This document shows, piece by piece, positions 1 to 4,599 of a stretch of DNA of 5,039 bases; the first letter of the stretch is position 1; every line of letters starts with the position of its first letter. The stretch is from NCBI GenBank assembly GCA_022567275.1, contig JADFHH010000183.1, positions 1 through 5,039 of the forward strand, in the 5' to 3' direction. A program made the position numbers and the translations under genes. The stretch comes from Pseudomonadota bacterium (GTDB taxonomy: Bacteria > Pseudomonadota > Alphaproteobacteria > Rhizobiales > Methyloligellaceae). The notes under the pieces were generated by a model, which saw nothing but the letters and a program-made list of their open reading frames with translations, searched no databases and was not told the origin of the DNA.

Positions 1-56
1 GCGGCCACCACGATGAGCAGCCCCGAAAAAGGGCGCGGTCGGATCAACGGCGGCAT
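1..56 (-). CDS. N-terminus of a probable exported protein (partial, runs off left edge)
   Basis: A minus-strand ATG at 56 opens a frame of 18 complete codons before the window ends. It reads MPPLIRPRPFSGLLIVVA: two arginines followed by a hydrophobic run, the pattern of a signal peptide n- and h-region. It begins 76 bases downstream of the stop of the PyrD/Pcm chimera on the same strand. In many alphaproteobacteria pcm is followed by a gene for a TolC-type outer membrane efflux protein, so this could be the start of one, but nothing family-specific is visible in 18 residues. No convincing Shine-Dalgarno sequence precedes the ATG. The call rests on position and the signal-like composition only. 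Confidence 0.4.
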   Translation of the reverse strand, partial: MPPLIRPRPFSGLLIVVA

Positions 57-132
57 GGACGGATTATCGCTTATGCCCGCCCGCCCTATCAACGGCGTAC
101 CGGAAAGCCCATGCCCAAGCGGCCCCCAGCCT

Positions 133-861
133 TCAGTCCTCGACCCCGGCGTCGATCAGCGGCACGAATCGGGTGGCGCCCAAATCCTCGGTCTCGGCGC
201 CGGTTTCGGTGCGCCGGACGCGGATCAGGTGCTGATCCTTCTCGTCCAGGCCGACGGGCAGCACCATGATGCCGCCTTCGGCCAACTGGCCGAGCAGGAT
301 TTCCGGCACGTCGGCGGCCGCCGCGGTGACCATGATGCGCTCGAAGGGCGCCTGTTCGGGCCACCCCAGGGTGCCGTCGCCGGTCAAGGCGGTGATGTTG
401 ACCAGGCCGAGGCGGCCAAGCCTGTCCTCGGCCCGTTCCAGCAACTGGGGATGGCGTTCGATGGTATAGAGCCGCCGGCACAGCCGCGCCAGCACCGCCG
501 CATGGCCTTGGCTATTGAAGCCAAGCCGGTTTATCATCGCGCCATTACGGGGGAGCCTGAAGACGCGCGGGCGCGGGTTGCCTGATTGCGGGCGCGGCGT
601 CACCGTCCCTATCTCCGCGAAGCCGAAGCCTGAGTTAAGAATGGCCCCCGGCACCCGGGCATTCTTGTCGAACCCCGCCGCGATACCGATTGGATTGGGG
701 AAATCCAGCCCCCAGATATTTTGCGCCAGCCGTTTGTCGTCCGGATTTAGCTGGCGCGGGTAAAGCCCCGCTTCCAGGGCCTTCAACGTCACTTCATGGG
801 CGTGCTCGGGATCGAGCGCGCGCAGGAAGGGAAGGGCGAGATCGGCGATGCTGGACATCAT
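133..861 (-). CDS. Chimeric ORF: PyrD N-terminus fused to Pcm C-terminus
   Basis: A 242-residue frame made of two unrelated enzyme pieces. Residues 1-120 are class 2 dihydroorotate dehydrogenase (pyrimidine synthesis, FMN- and quinone-dependent, membrane-associated): ALDPEHAHEVTLKALEAG, the FMN-site motif AAGFDKNA at 61-68, TVTPRPQSGNPRPR, and INRLGFNSQGH at 110-120. Residues 128-242 are protein-L-isoaspartate O-methyltransferase: YTIER at 132-136, NIT..TGDGTLGWPEQAPF, the motif II region RIMVTAAAADVP and QLAEGGIMVLPVG. The join is AAVLARL (121-127, bases 481-501), which fits both families. PyrD (about 350 residues normally) lacks its catalytic Ser and the rest of the barrel; Pcm (about 215) lacks its N-terminal half with SAM-binding motif I. 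Neither activity is expected. The start is ATG 861, overlapping the DUF952 stop as ATGA; ATG 858 is equally possible. A functional new protein is possible but unlikely; recombination or misassembly is more likely. Confidence 0.88.
   Translation of the reverse strand: MMSSIADLALPFLRALDPEHAHEVTLKALEAGLYPRQLNPDDKRLAQNIWGLDFPNPIGIAAGFDKNARVPGAILNSGFGFAEIGTVTPRPQSGNPRPRVFRLPRNGAMINRLGFNSQGHAAVLARLCRRLYTIERHPQLLERAEDRLGRLGLVNITALTGDGTLGWPEQAPFERIMVTAAAADVPEILLGQLAEGGIMVLPVGLDEKDQHLIRVRRTETGAETEDLGATRFVPLIDAGVED
481..501 (-). other. Fusion junction between pyrD-like and pcm-like sequence
   Basis: These seven codons (AAVLARL) are the changeover point in the chimeric ORF. Before them the protein follows PyrD (LGFNSQGH-AAVLARL); after them it follows Pcm, whose usual SAM motif I context is GSGYQ-AAVLARL-rRvYTIER. 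The same short peptide is compatible with both families, so a stretch of up to 21 identical or near-identical bases may have allowed a homology-mediated deletion in the cell or a false join during assembly. The parental sequences are not in the window, so shared nucleotide identity is inferred from family knowledge. Confidence 0.7.
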
Positions 862-1208
862 GACGCCACGCCTCGCGGAAACACATGCGCGCCATCGCGC
901 CCAAGCGGCAATGGTTCCGCTGACAGGACAGCATTCATCTCAAGTGACCCGTAAAGATGCGGGAACAGAGCACCGCCACGTGATCGCTCCCATTTGAGAT
1001 CTTCGCCAAGCCGCCCGGCATCGACCGCAATGAGCAGGAGATTATCCTGGCGAGCAAAATGCTTGGCCGCTGTCGCCACGACCTGGCGCGCGGATGACAA
1101 GTGAATATAACCATCTTGCAGGTCTGCCGGCGCGCCCGCAAAGGCGCCGGCCTCGATAGCGCGCGCCCAAGCGTCTGCTGAGCAGATTTTGTAGATGATC
1201 GCGCTCAT
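858..1208 (-). CDS. DUF952 family protein
   Basis: A 116-residue small cytosolic protein of the DUF952 family; biochemical function unknown. Family features in order: IYKICSADAWARAIEAG (5-21), the DLQDGYIHLSSARQV core (29-43), TAAKHF (46-51), the hydrophobic strand NLLLIAVD (56-63), WERSRGGALFPHLYGSL (73-89). Length is normal for the family. ATG 1208 (MSAIIYK) is preferred over the upstream ATG 1247, because the extra 13 residues match nothing in the family; the ribosome site before it is weak (ACGAAG). Its stop overlaps the start of the PyrD/Pcm chimera (ATGA at 861-858), so it is the first gene of an operon with pyrD, an arrangement I associate with alphaproteobacteria. It is divergent from the S24 regulator, separated by 187 bases. 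Confidence 0.88.
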   Translation of the reverse strand: MSAIIYKICSADAWARAIEAGAFAGAPADLQDGYIHLSSARQVVATAAKHFARQDNLLLIAVDAGRLGEDLKWERSRGGALFPHLYGSLEMNAVLSAEPLPLGRDGAHVFPRGVAS

Positions 1209-1312
1209 AATGCTTCGTGGTCCCGACCCTGCTCCGGTGGCGCACACTAGCCGCAGCGCGTGATGGCAACAAGGGAAGGGCCGGGATGGTTCGGAAAGCG
1301 TGACATTCTAGG

Positions 1313-1340
1313 TTACAATTCCTATCGTAGGGTTTATATT
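1313..1340 (+). promoter_or_regulatory. Putative sigma-70 promoter of the S24 regulator
   Basis: TTACAA at 1313-1318 and TATATT at 1335-1340 are separated by 16 bases and point at the regulator start at 1396, leaving a leader of roughly 50 bases. It sits in the only AT-rich part of the 187-base gap between the divergent DUF952 and regulator genes. Prediction by eye only; no divergent promoter of similar quality was found for DUF952. Confidence 0.4.
1321..1331. promoter_or_regulatory. Small inverted repeat between the -35 and -10 elements (possible operator)
   Basis: CCTA-TCG-TAGG is a short dyad placed in the spacer of the predicted regulator promoter. LexA/S24-type repressors often bind dyads overlapping their own promoter, so this could be an autoregulatory site. 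The arms are only 4 bases, which can occur by chance. Confidence 0.25.
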
Positions 1341-1395
1341 CCGATTCGAGTATAGCCGCGTTCTCTGGCGCCCGGGACAGATATCGGGACGGATC

Positions 1396-2037
1396 ATGAG
1401 ACTTACGCACCATCAGATTTGGACGGCGATCGATGCCCTTGCCGCGCGCTATGGCTTTTCGCCCTCCGGACTGGCGAAGCGCGCCGGTCTTGACCCCACC
1501 ACCTTCAACCGCTCCAAACGGGTGACCCCCAAGGGCCGTGACCGCTGACCCAGCACCGAGAGTCTTTCCAAGGTGCTGGAGGCGACCGGCGCCGATCTCG
1601 ATGAATTGATGGCGCTGGTCCGCAATGCCGGCAAGGACCGCTATGAACCGGCCAAGCCAATCCCGCTGATTGGCTTCGCGCAGGCGGGGGCGGGTGGCTT
1701 TTTCAACGATGGCGGGTTTCCCGTTGGCGGCGGCTGGGAGCAAATCCGTTTCCCTGAGGTCAAGGACGAGAACGCATATGCGCTCGAAGTGTCGGGCGAC
1801 AGTATGGAGCCGCTTTACCGTGAGGGGGACATCATCGTGGTCTCGCCCAATTCCGGCGTGCGCCGCGGCGACCGCGTGGTGGTGCGCACGCTCGATGGCG
1901 AGGTGCTGGCCAAGATTCTGGTTCGCCGCACCGCCAAGACGGTCGAGCTGGGCTCGCTCAACAAGGAACATCTCAATCTGGTGCTGCCGCTCAACCGGAT
2001 TGAATGGATTGCGCGGATCATCTGGGCGAGCCAGTGA
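1396..2037 (+). pseudogene. HTH/S24 LexA-like regulator interrupted by an in-frame TGA
   Basis: A continuous frame of 213 codons except for TGA at 1546-1548 (codon 51). Residues 1-50 form an N-terminal DNA-binding region (IWTAIDALAARYGFSPSGLAKRAGLDPTTFNRSKR). After the stop come PSTESLSKVLEATGADLDEL and a LexA-like S24 peptidase domain. The Ser of SGDSMEP (Ser136, bases 1801-1803) and Lys173 in GEVLAKIL (1912-1914) look like the catalytic dyad, with an Ala-Gly-rich possible self-cleavage region around IGFAQAGAGG. Related regulators read GRxRWPSTES, so the stop replaces a Trp, a one-base TGG to TGA change. GGGACGG five bases before ATG 1396 is a good ribosome site. As written, only a 50-residue fragment would be made, lacking dimerisation and protease parts. 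A restart at GTG 1573 would give a peptidase domain without HTH. Sequence error is an alternative. Confidence 0.85.
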
Positions 2038-2050
2038 TGCGTTCAAACAA

Positions 2051-2079
2051 AAACCGCCGGGGTCATGCCCCGGCGGTTT
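2051..2079. terminator. Bidirectional intrinsic terminator shared by convergent genes
   Basis: A perfect 12-base-pair stem (AAACCGCCGGGG with CCCCGGCGGTTT) around the loop TCATG. It starts 13 bases after the stop of the S24 regulator and lies 45 bases beyond the csp stop on the other strand. Read on the minus strand the stem continues into TTTTTG, a proper T tract, so it serves csp best; on the plus strand the T tract is only three bases. Confidence 0.85.
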
Positions 2080-2123
2080 CAATTCTCAAAAGTCCTCTAA
2101 GCGAGGTTACGAAGTAGCATAAG

Positions 2124-2339
2124 CTACGTAGCAAGCTGGATATTGGTCGCCTGCTTGCCGCGGCCGCGCGGGTCGTCCTCGATGTCGAAGGTCACCTTGT
2201 CGCCTTCGTCGATGCTCGGTACGCCAGCCGCCTCAAGAGCGGTGACATGAACAAACACATCCTTGGAGCCGTCTTCCGGCGTGATAAAGCCGAAGCCGCG
2301 TGAGTGATTGAAGAATTTTACAACGCCATTCGTTGCCAT
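2124..2339 (-). CDS. CspA-family cold shock protein
   Basis: A 71-residue single cold-shock-domain protein, a cytosolic five-stranded OB-fold that binds single-stranded RNA/DNA and can act as an RNA chaperone. Visible motifs: VVKFFN (6-11), RNP1 as RGFGFI (14-19), EDGSKD (22-27), RNP2 as VFVHV (28-32), and the C-terminal strand ATNIQL (64-69). The usual Trp of KWFN is Phe9, seen in some alphaproteobacterial members. The start at 2339 is chosen over an in-frame ATG at 2369 because AAGGA lies about 10 bases before it and family homology begins with MATNGVVK. It converges with the S24 regulator and shares its terminator. The ~280-base stretch upstream is rich in palindromes. Whether it is cold-induced cannot be seen; csp genes include constitutive members. 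Confidence 0.95.
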   Translation of the reverse strand: MATNGVVKFFNHSRGFGFITPEDGSKDVFVHVTALEAAGVPSIDEGDKVTFDIEDDPRGRGKQATNIQLAT

Positions 2340-2410
2340 GTGGGATAATCCTTTCCCGTCAGTTGTCATTGGATATCGAGGCGCACGCGCACACGCACGA
2401 AGGCGCTCGC

Positions 2411-2424
2411 GTTCGCTAGTGAAC
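2411..2424. repeat. Near-perfect 14-base palindrome in the csp upstream region
   Basis: GTTCGCTAGTGAAC is self-complementary except for one position pair that would be a G-T/G-U wobble. It lies 72-85 bases upstream of the csp start, within the probable leader or promoter. It could be a protein-binding dyad or a small RNA hairpin; significance uncertain. Confidence 0.3.
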
Positions 2425-2490
2425 TCTCAGTTTTCGGGAAAGGCAAGCAGTCCATTACAAAGATAGTCGTCTAACCTGATCGTTTGAGAG

Positions 2491-2549
2491 GGCGCGCCTT
2501 ATCCAACTTCTCGGCGCGCCGGTCCGCCATATATGGCCGCTGGCGCGCC
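2491..2549. repeat. Three GGCGCGCC palindromes around a central 12-base palindrome
   Basis: GGCGCGCC occurs at 2491-2498, 2513-2520 and 2542-2549. Between the last two is the perfect palindrome GCCATATATGGC (2526-2537), giving an almost symmetric block. Each copy can pair with either of the others, so an RNA crossing the block could form mutually exclusive hairpins. It lies about 150-210 bases upstream of csp and 75-130 bases past the stop of the tartrate/malate dehydrogenase gene, both on the minus strand. It may therefore be a structured csp leader, a binding array, or a factor-assisted terminator; no T tract follows it on the minus strand. Confidence 0.6.
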
Positions 2550-2622
2550 CTGACGCAAGTAAAAACAATGGTGAGTTTGCTTTATGGTTTCCAGACACTG
2601 TCAGCTGTCCCTCGCGACGGTG

Positions 2623-3702
2623 TTACGCAATCGCATCGGCGATCGCCTTGCCGCAGGTGAGCATATCGGCCTTGCCGCCAAGATCGCGGGTGCGCAAGCT
2701 CTCTTCCGCCAGCACCGTCTCGATGGCGCGCACAATCGCGTTCGCCGCCTCCACATGTCCCAGATGTTCGAGCATCATCGCCGCGGTCCATATCTGGCCG
2801 ACCGGATTGGCGATGCCCTGTCCGGCGATATCGGGCGCGCTGCCATGCACCGGTTCGAACAGCGAGGGGTGGACGCGCTCGGGGTTGATGTTGGCGGCCG
2901 GGGCGATGCCGATGGTTCCGGTGCAGGCCGGTCCCAGATCGGACAAAATGTCGCCGCACAGGTTTGACGCCACCACCACGTCGAAACGGTCCGGGTTGAG
3001 TACGAAATGGGCGGCCAGAATATCGATGTGATATTTGTCGCAGGCAATATCGGGGTAGCGCTCGGCCATCGCCGCCACGCGCTCATCCCAGAACGGCATG
3101 GTGATGGCGATGCCGTTCGACTTGGTCGCCGAAGTCAGGTGTTTTTTGTCGCGTTGCCGCGCCAGCTCGAAGGCGTATTCGAGCACCCGGTCGATACCGT
3201 AGCGCGTCATCACCGTTTCCTGGATACAGACTTCGCGCTGGGTCCCTTCAAACATGCGCCCGCCGATCGAGGAATATTCCCCTTCGGTGTTCTCGCGCAC
3301 CACGAGAAAGTCGATATCGCCGGGTTGCCGGCCCACGAGCGGACAGGGCACACCGGGCATCAGCCGCACCGGGCGCAGATTCACATATTGATCGAATTCG
3401 CGGCGAAACAGAATCAGCGATCCCCATAGCGACACATGATCGGGCACCGTTTCGGGCCAGCCGACCGCGCCGAAGAATATCGCGTCATGGCCGCCGATTT
3501 GCGCCTTCCAGTCTTCGGGCATCATGCGCCCGTGTTTGGCGTAATAGTCGCAGGATGCGAACTCGAAATCATCGAAACGCAAATCGAGATGGTATTTTTT
3601 CGCCGCCGCCTCCAGCGCGCGCACCCCTTCGGGCACAACTTCCTTGCCAATCCCGTCTCCAGGAATGACGGCGATACGATGTGCGTTGGATTGACCCGGC
3701 AT
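2623..3702 (-). CDS. ttuC: Tartrate dehydrogenase / D-malate dehydrogenase (decarboxylating)
   Basis: A 359-residue, full-length member of the isocitrate/isopropylmalate dehydrogenase superfamily, close in motif content to E. coli DmlA and Pseudomonas/Agrobacterium tartrate dehydrogenases. These cytosolic NAD+ and Mn2+/Mg2+-dependent enzymes oxidise D-malate to pyruvate and CO2 and act on tartrate. Visible: nucleotide-fold start RIAVIPGDGIGKEV (9-22), GAVGWPETVPDHVSLWG (78-94), FRREFDQYVNLRPVR (99-113), catalytic-loop VRENTEGEYSS with Tyr143, Lys194 in SATKSNG, metal ligands Asp227 (HIDIL), Asp251 and Asp255 (GDILSD), and the adenine-binding segment EPVHGSAPDIAGQGIANP (283-300). SLWG and the DQYVNLRPVR context favour TtuC/DmlA over LeuB. 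Cys249 replaces a usual Phe in NLFGDILSD, outside the catalytic set. ATG 3702 follows GAAGGGGG by about 10 bases. No transporter or regulator neighbour confirms the substrate, so tartrate versus D-malate is open. Confidence 0.93.
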   Translation of the reverse strand: MPGQSNAHRIAVIPGDGIGKEVVPEGVRALEAAAKKYHLDLRFDDFEFASCDYYAKHGRMMPEDWKAQIGGHDAIFFGAVGWPETVPDHVSLWGSLILFRREFDQYVNLRPVRLMPGVPCPLVGRQPGDIDFLVVRENTEGEYSSIGGRMFEGTQREVCIQETVMTRYGIDRVLEYAFELARQRDKKHLTSATKSNGIAITMPFWDERVAAMAERYPDIACDKYHIDILAAHFVLNPDRFDVVVASNLCGDILSDLGPACTGTIGIAPAANINPERVHPSLFEPVHGSAPDIAGQGIANPVGQIWTAAMMLEHLGHVEAANAIVRAIETVLAEESLRTRDLGGKADMLTCGKAIADAIA

Positions 3703-3745
3703 TGGTGCGTGCCCCCTTCATGTGTTTTTTCGCGCGCCTTCGTGT

Positions 3746-3766
3746 TTGGCGAAATGGCACGGCCAA
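3746..3766. promoter_or_regulatory. Inverted repeat upstream of the dehydrogenase gene (LysR-type-like)
   Basis: TTGGC at 3746-3750 and GCCAA at 3762-3766 are separated by 11 bases, 44-64 bases before the dehydrogenase start. This has the size and T-N11-A shape of many LysR-type regulator sites, and E. coli dmlA is controlled by the LysR-type DmlR. No LysR-type gene is in the window, so the assignment is speculative. Confidence 0.3.
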
Positions 3767-3788
3767 GTCAAATCGCGCTAGCGCAACC

Positions 3789-3824
3789 AAAAAAAACCGG
3801 CAGGGCCAGCGTGTGGCCCTGCCG
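3789..3824 (-). terminator. Strong intrinsic terminator of the 33-residue membrane peptide unit
   Basis: Read on the minus strand, CGGCAGGGCCA and TGGCCCTGCCG form a perfect 11-base-pair stem around a 5-base loop (3798-3824), followed by eight consecutive T residues. It lies about 65 bases past the stop of the small ORF at 3889. It separates that unit from the dehydrogenase gene downstream, so the two are probably transcribed independently. Confidence 0.88.
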
Positions 3825-3888
3825 TGTGATATGGCTTCTAAAAGCCGGTTATTTGCACTTCACAGGTTTTGCCTTATCGGGACGCCGG

Positions 3889-3990
3889 CTATGTAAAAAG
3901 CGCGAGAGCGATAGCGCCTGCAACGACGATCACCGCCAGGCTTATGCCGGTCCAGAGCAGGGCACGTGCATCAGGAGATTGGGTATCCAT
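3889..3990 (-). CDS. Small single-pass membrane peptide, 33 residues
   Basis: A short frame from ATG 3990 to TAG 3889. It begins MDTQSPDARALLWTG and continues ISLAVIVVAGAIALALF, then Thr and stop. Residues 11-32 are a clean hydrophobic helix, with a polar, slightly acidic N-terminus and almost nothing after the helix, so it should span the inner membrane once. GGAGG lies six bases before the ATG, among the best ribosome sites in the window. An apparent promoter (4088-4116), leader hairpin (4012-4042) and terminator (3789-3824) frame it as its own transcript of about 290 bases. I do not recognise the family and propose no function. The combination of ribosome site, ideal helix and flanking signals argues for a real gene missed because of its length. 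Confidence 0.68.
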   Translation of the reverse strand: MDTQSPDARALLWTGISLAVIVVAGAIALALFT

Positions 3991-4011
3991 AAGAAGCCTC
4001 CAATCTGATGT

Positions 4012-4042
4012 GCGGGCCTTTATTTGCAGCGGAAAGGCCCGC
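4012..4042. promoter_or_regulatory. Hairpin in the leader of the small membrane peptide gene
   Basis: GCGGGCCTTT (4012-4021) and AAAGGCCCGC (4033-4042) form a perfect 10-base-pair stem with an 11-base loop. On the minus strand it sits between the predicted promoter and the ribosome site, ending about 21 bases before the ATG at 3990. No T tract follows on either strand, so it is not an ordinary terminator. It could stabilise the mRNA or control translation. Confidence 0.55.
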
Positions 4043-4087
4043 GTTCAATGGTTCCGCGAGCCAAAACCCGTGTCTTGACCTGGGGGG

Positions 4088-4116
4088 AGTATACTACTTT
4101 TGTCTAATGGGGGCAA
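4088..4116 (-). promoter_or_regulatory. Putative sigma-70 promoter for the small membrane peptide
   Basis: On the minus strand TTGCCC (4116-4111) and TATACT (4093-4088) are separated by exactly 17 bases. The -10 matches consensus at five of six positions and the -35 at four. Transcription would start near 4081 and give a leader of about 90 bases containing the hairpin at 4012-4042. Confidence 0.5.
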
Positions 4117-4185
4117 GTTTTGAGTGGAGGGACGGGACCGCCGATTGCGAGCGTGCACTTGCCGCGCTTCAAGAGAGCGAATGTC

Positions 4186-4521
4186 ATGACCGAAATCGAA
4201 GCCTTTCACGCCCATGTCTATTTCGACGCCGCACGCCTGACCCAAGCGCGGCGTCTCTGCGAAGACTGCCGCGACCGGTTCGCGGTGGAGATGGGCCGCG
4301 TCCATGAAAGGCCGGCCGGCCCGCATCCGGACTGGAGTTGCCAGCTGGCATTTCCTCCCGATCTGTTCGGCGCGGTCGTGCCCTGGCTGGCGCTCAACCG
4401 CGACGGGCTGATCGTGTTCGTCCACCCGGAAACGGGGGATGACTTGAAGGATCATACCGAACATGCCCTGTGGATGGGGGAGGTCCGGCCGCTCGATCTG
4501 TCGATATTCGATGGGTCCTGA
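4186..4521 (+). CDS. DOPA 4,5-dioxygenase family protein
   Basis: A 111-residue small cytosolic protein of the DOPA 4,5-dioxygenase family. Fungal and plant-related members open the ring of L-DOPA in pigment synthesis; bacterial members are mostly uncharacterised, so the substrate here is unknown. Family features: FHAHVYFD (7-14) with a His-X-His pair suited to metal binding, GRVHERPAGPHPDWSCQLAF (38-56 region), VVPWLALNRDGLIVFVHPETG (64-84) and DDLKDHTEHALWMG (85-98). Conserved histidines at 8, 10, 40, 47, 80 and 90 are present. The start at 4186 is chosen over an upstream in-frame ATG at 4120 because the family begins at this point and AAGAGAG lies shortly before it; the first 22 residues of the longer form look like leader sequence. 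It stands alone, 74 bases before brnT, with no visible terminator after it. Confidence 0.88.
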   Translation: MTEIEAFHAHVYFDAARLTQARRLCEDCRDRFAVEMGRVHERPAGPHPDWSCQLAFPPDLFGAVVPWLALNRDGLIVFVHPETGDDLKDHTEHALWMGEVRPLDLSIFDGS

Positions 4522-4548
4522 GAGCTACGGGGCGGGGATAAATTAATC

Positions 4549-4599
4549 ATGAGAAAACTGGACATGTTGACAATCTACGGGTATCCCGTAGTAACATGA
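4549..4599 (+). CDS. Possible 16-codon upstream ORF overlapping the brnT start
   Basis: ATG 4549 opens MRKLDMLTIYGYPVVT, ending in TGA at 4597-4599. The stop overlaps the brnT start as ATGA, the classic layout for translational coupling. A purine-rich GGCGGGGA lies roughly 10 bases before the ATG, whereas brnT itself has no ribosome site. The frame crosses the TTGACA element and the palindrome, so if those form the brnT promoter the little ORF would not be on the transcript. The two readings compete; this may be chance. Confidence 0.3.
   Translation: MRKLDMLTIYGYPVVT
4567..4572 (+). promoter_or_regulatory. Consensus -35 element before brnTA
   Basis: TTGACA matches the sigma-70 -35 consensus exactly and lies 24 bases before the brnT ATG. 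A matching -10 would fall on the right arm of the palindrome or up to the start codon (AGTAAC at 17-base spacing), leaving almost no leader. An alternative pair is TGGACA (4559) with TATCCC (4582), also spaced by 17 bases. Confidence 0.45.
4575..4591. promoter_or_regulatory. Perfect inverted repeat, probable BrnA operator
   Basis: CTACGGG-TAT-CCCGTAG has 7-base arms without mismatch, placed between TTGACA and the brnT start. BrnA antitoxins, alone or with BrnT, are known to repress their own promoter by binding there, so this is the natural operator candidate. It would block polymerase by covering the -10 region. Confidence 0.65.

Larger units (their letters stand above)
2340..2622. other. 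Gene-free region between csp and the dehydrogenase gene
   Basis: About 280 bases with no credible coding frame on either strand. It holds the csp ribosome site (AAGGA near 2350), an alternating CG/CA stretch around 2381-2400, the 14-base near-palindrome at 2411, the three GGCGCGCC copies and GCCATATATGGC. A csp promoter must lie here, but no -35/-10 pair stands out. Confidence 0.6.

Noticed and set aside
13..585. Plus-strand 190-codon frame opposite the PyrD/Pcm chimera
   Set aside because: Antisense shadow; the minus strand has clear PyrD and Pcm motifs in continuous frame.
1546..1548. UGA read as Trp or selenocysteine
   Set aside because: Several intact genes here (DUF952, the dioxygenase-family gene) use TGA as stop, so code 4 does not fit. 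The family expects Trp rather than Cys at this site, and no selenocysteine insertion hairpin stands out.
1573..2037. Treating the S24 peptidase part from GTG 1573 as the intact gene
   Set aside because: Clear HTH coding sequence in the same frame extends upstream to ATG 1396 with a good ribosome site, and GTG 1573 has no ribosome site and falls inside a conserved helix.
1042..2082. Long minus-strand open frame of 346 codons across the regulator and DUF952 genes
   Set aside because: It is antisense to two recognisable families, matches no family itself and is rich in the His/Arg/Gly pattern of high-GC antisense frames.
2491..2520. GGCGCGCC pair as a normal intrinsic terminator for the dehydrogenase
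   Set aside because: No T tract follows on the minus strand, and the third copy and nested palindrome are not explained by a terminator.
3007..4008. Plus-strand frames of 140 and 190 codons over the dehydrogenase gene and its upstream region
   Set aside because: Antisense to a full-length dehydrogenase with all catalytic motifs; no ribosome sites or family features.
4045..4464. Minus-strand 139-codon frame opposite the dioxygenase-family gene
   Set aside because: Antisense shadow; the plus strand shows the conserved His-rich family motifs.
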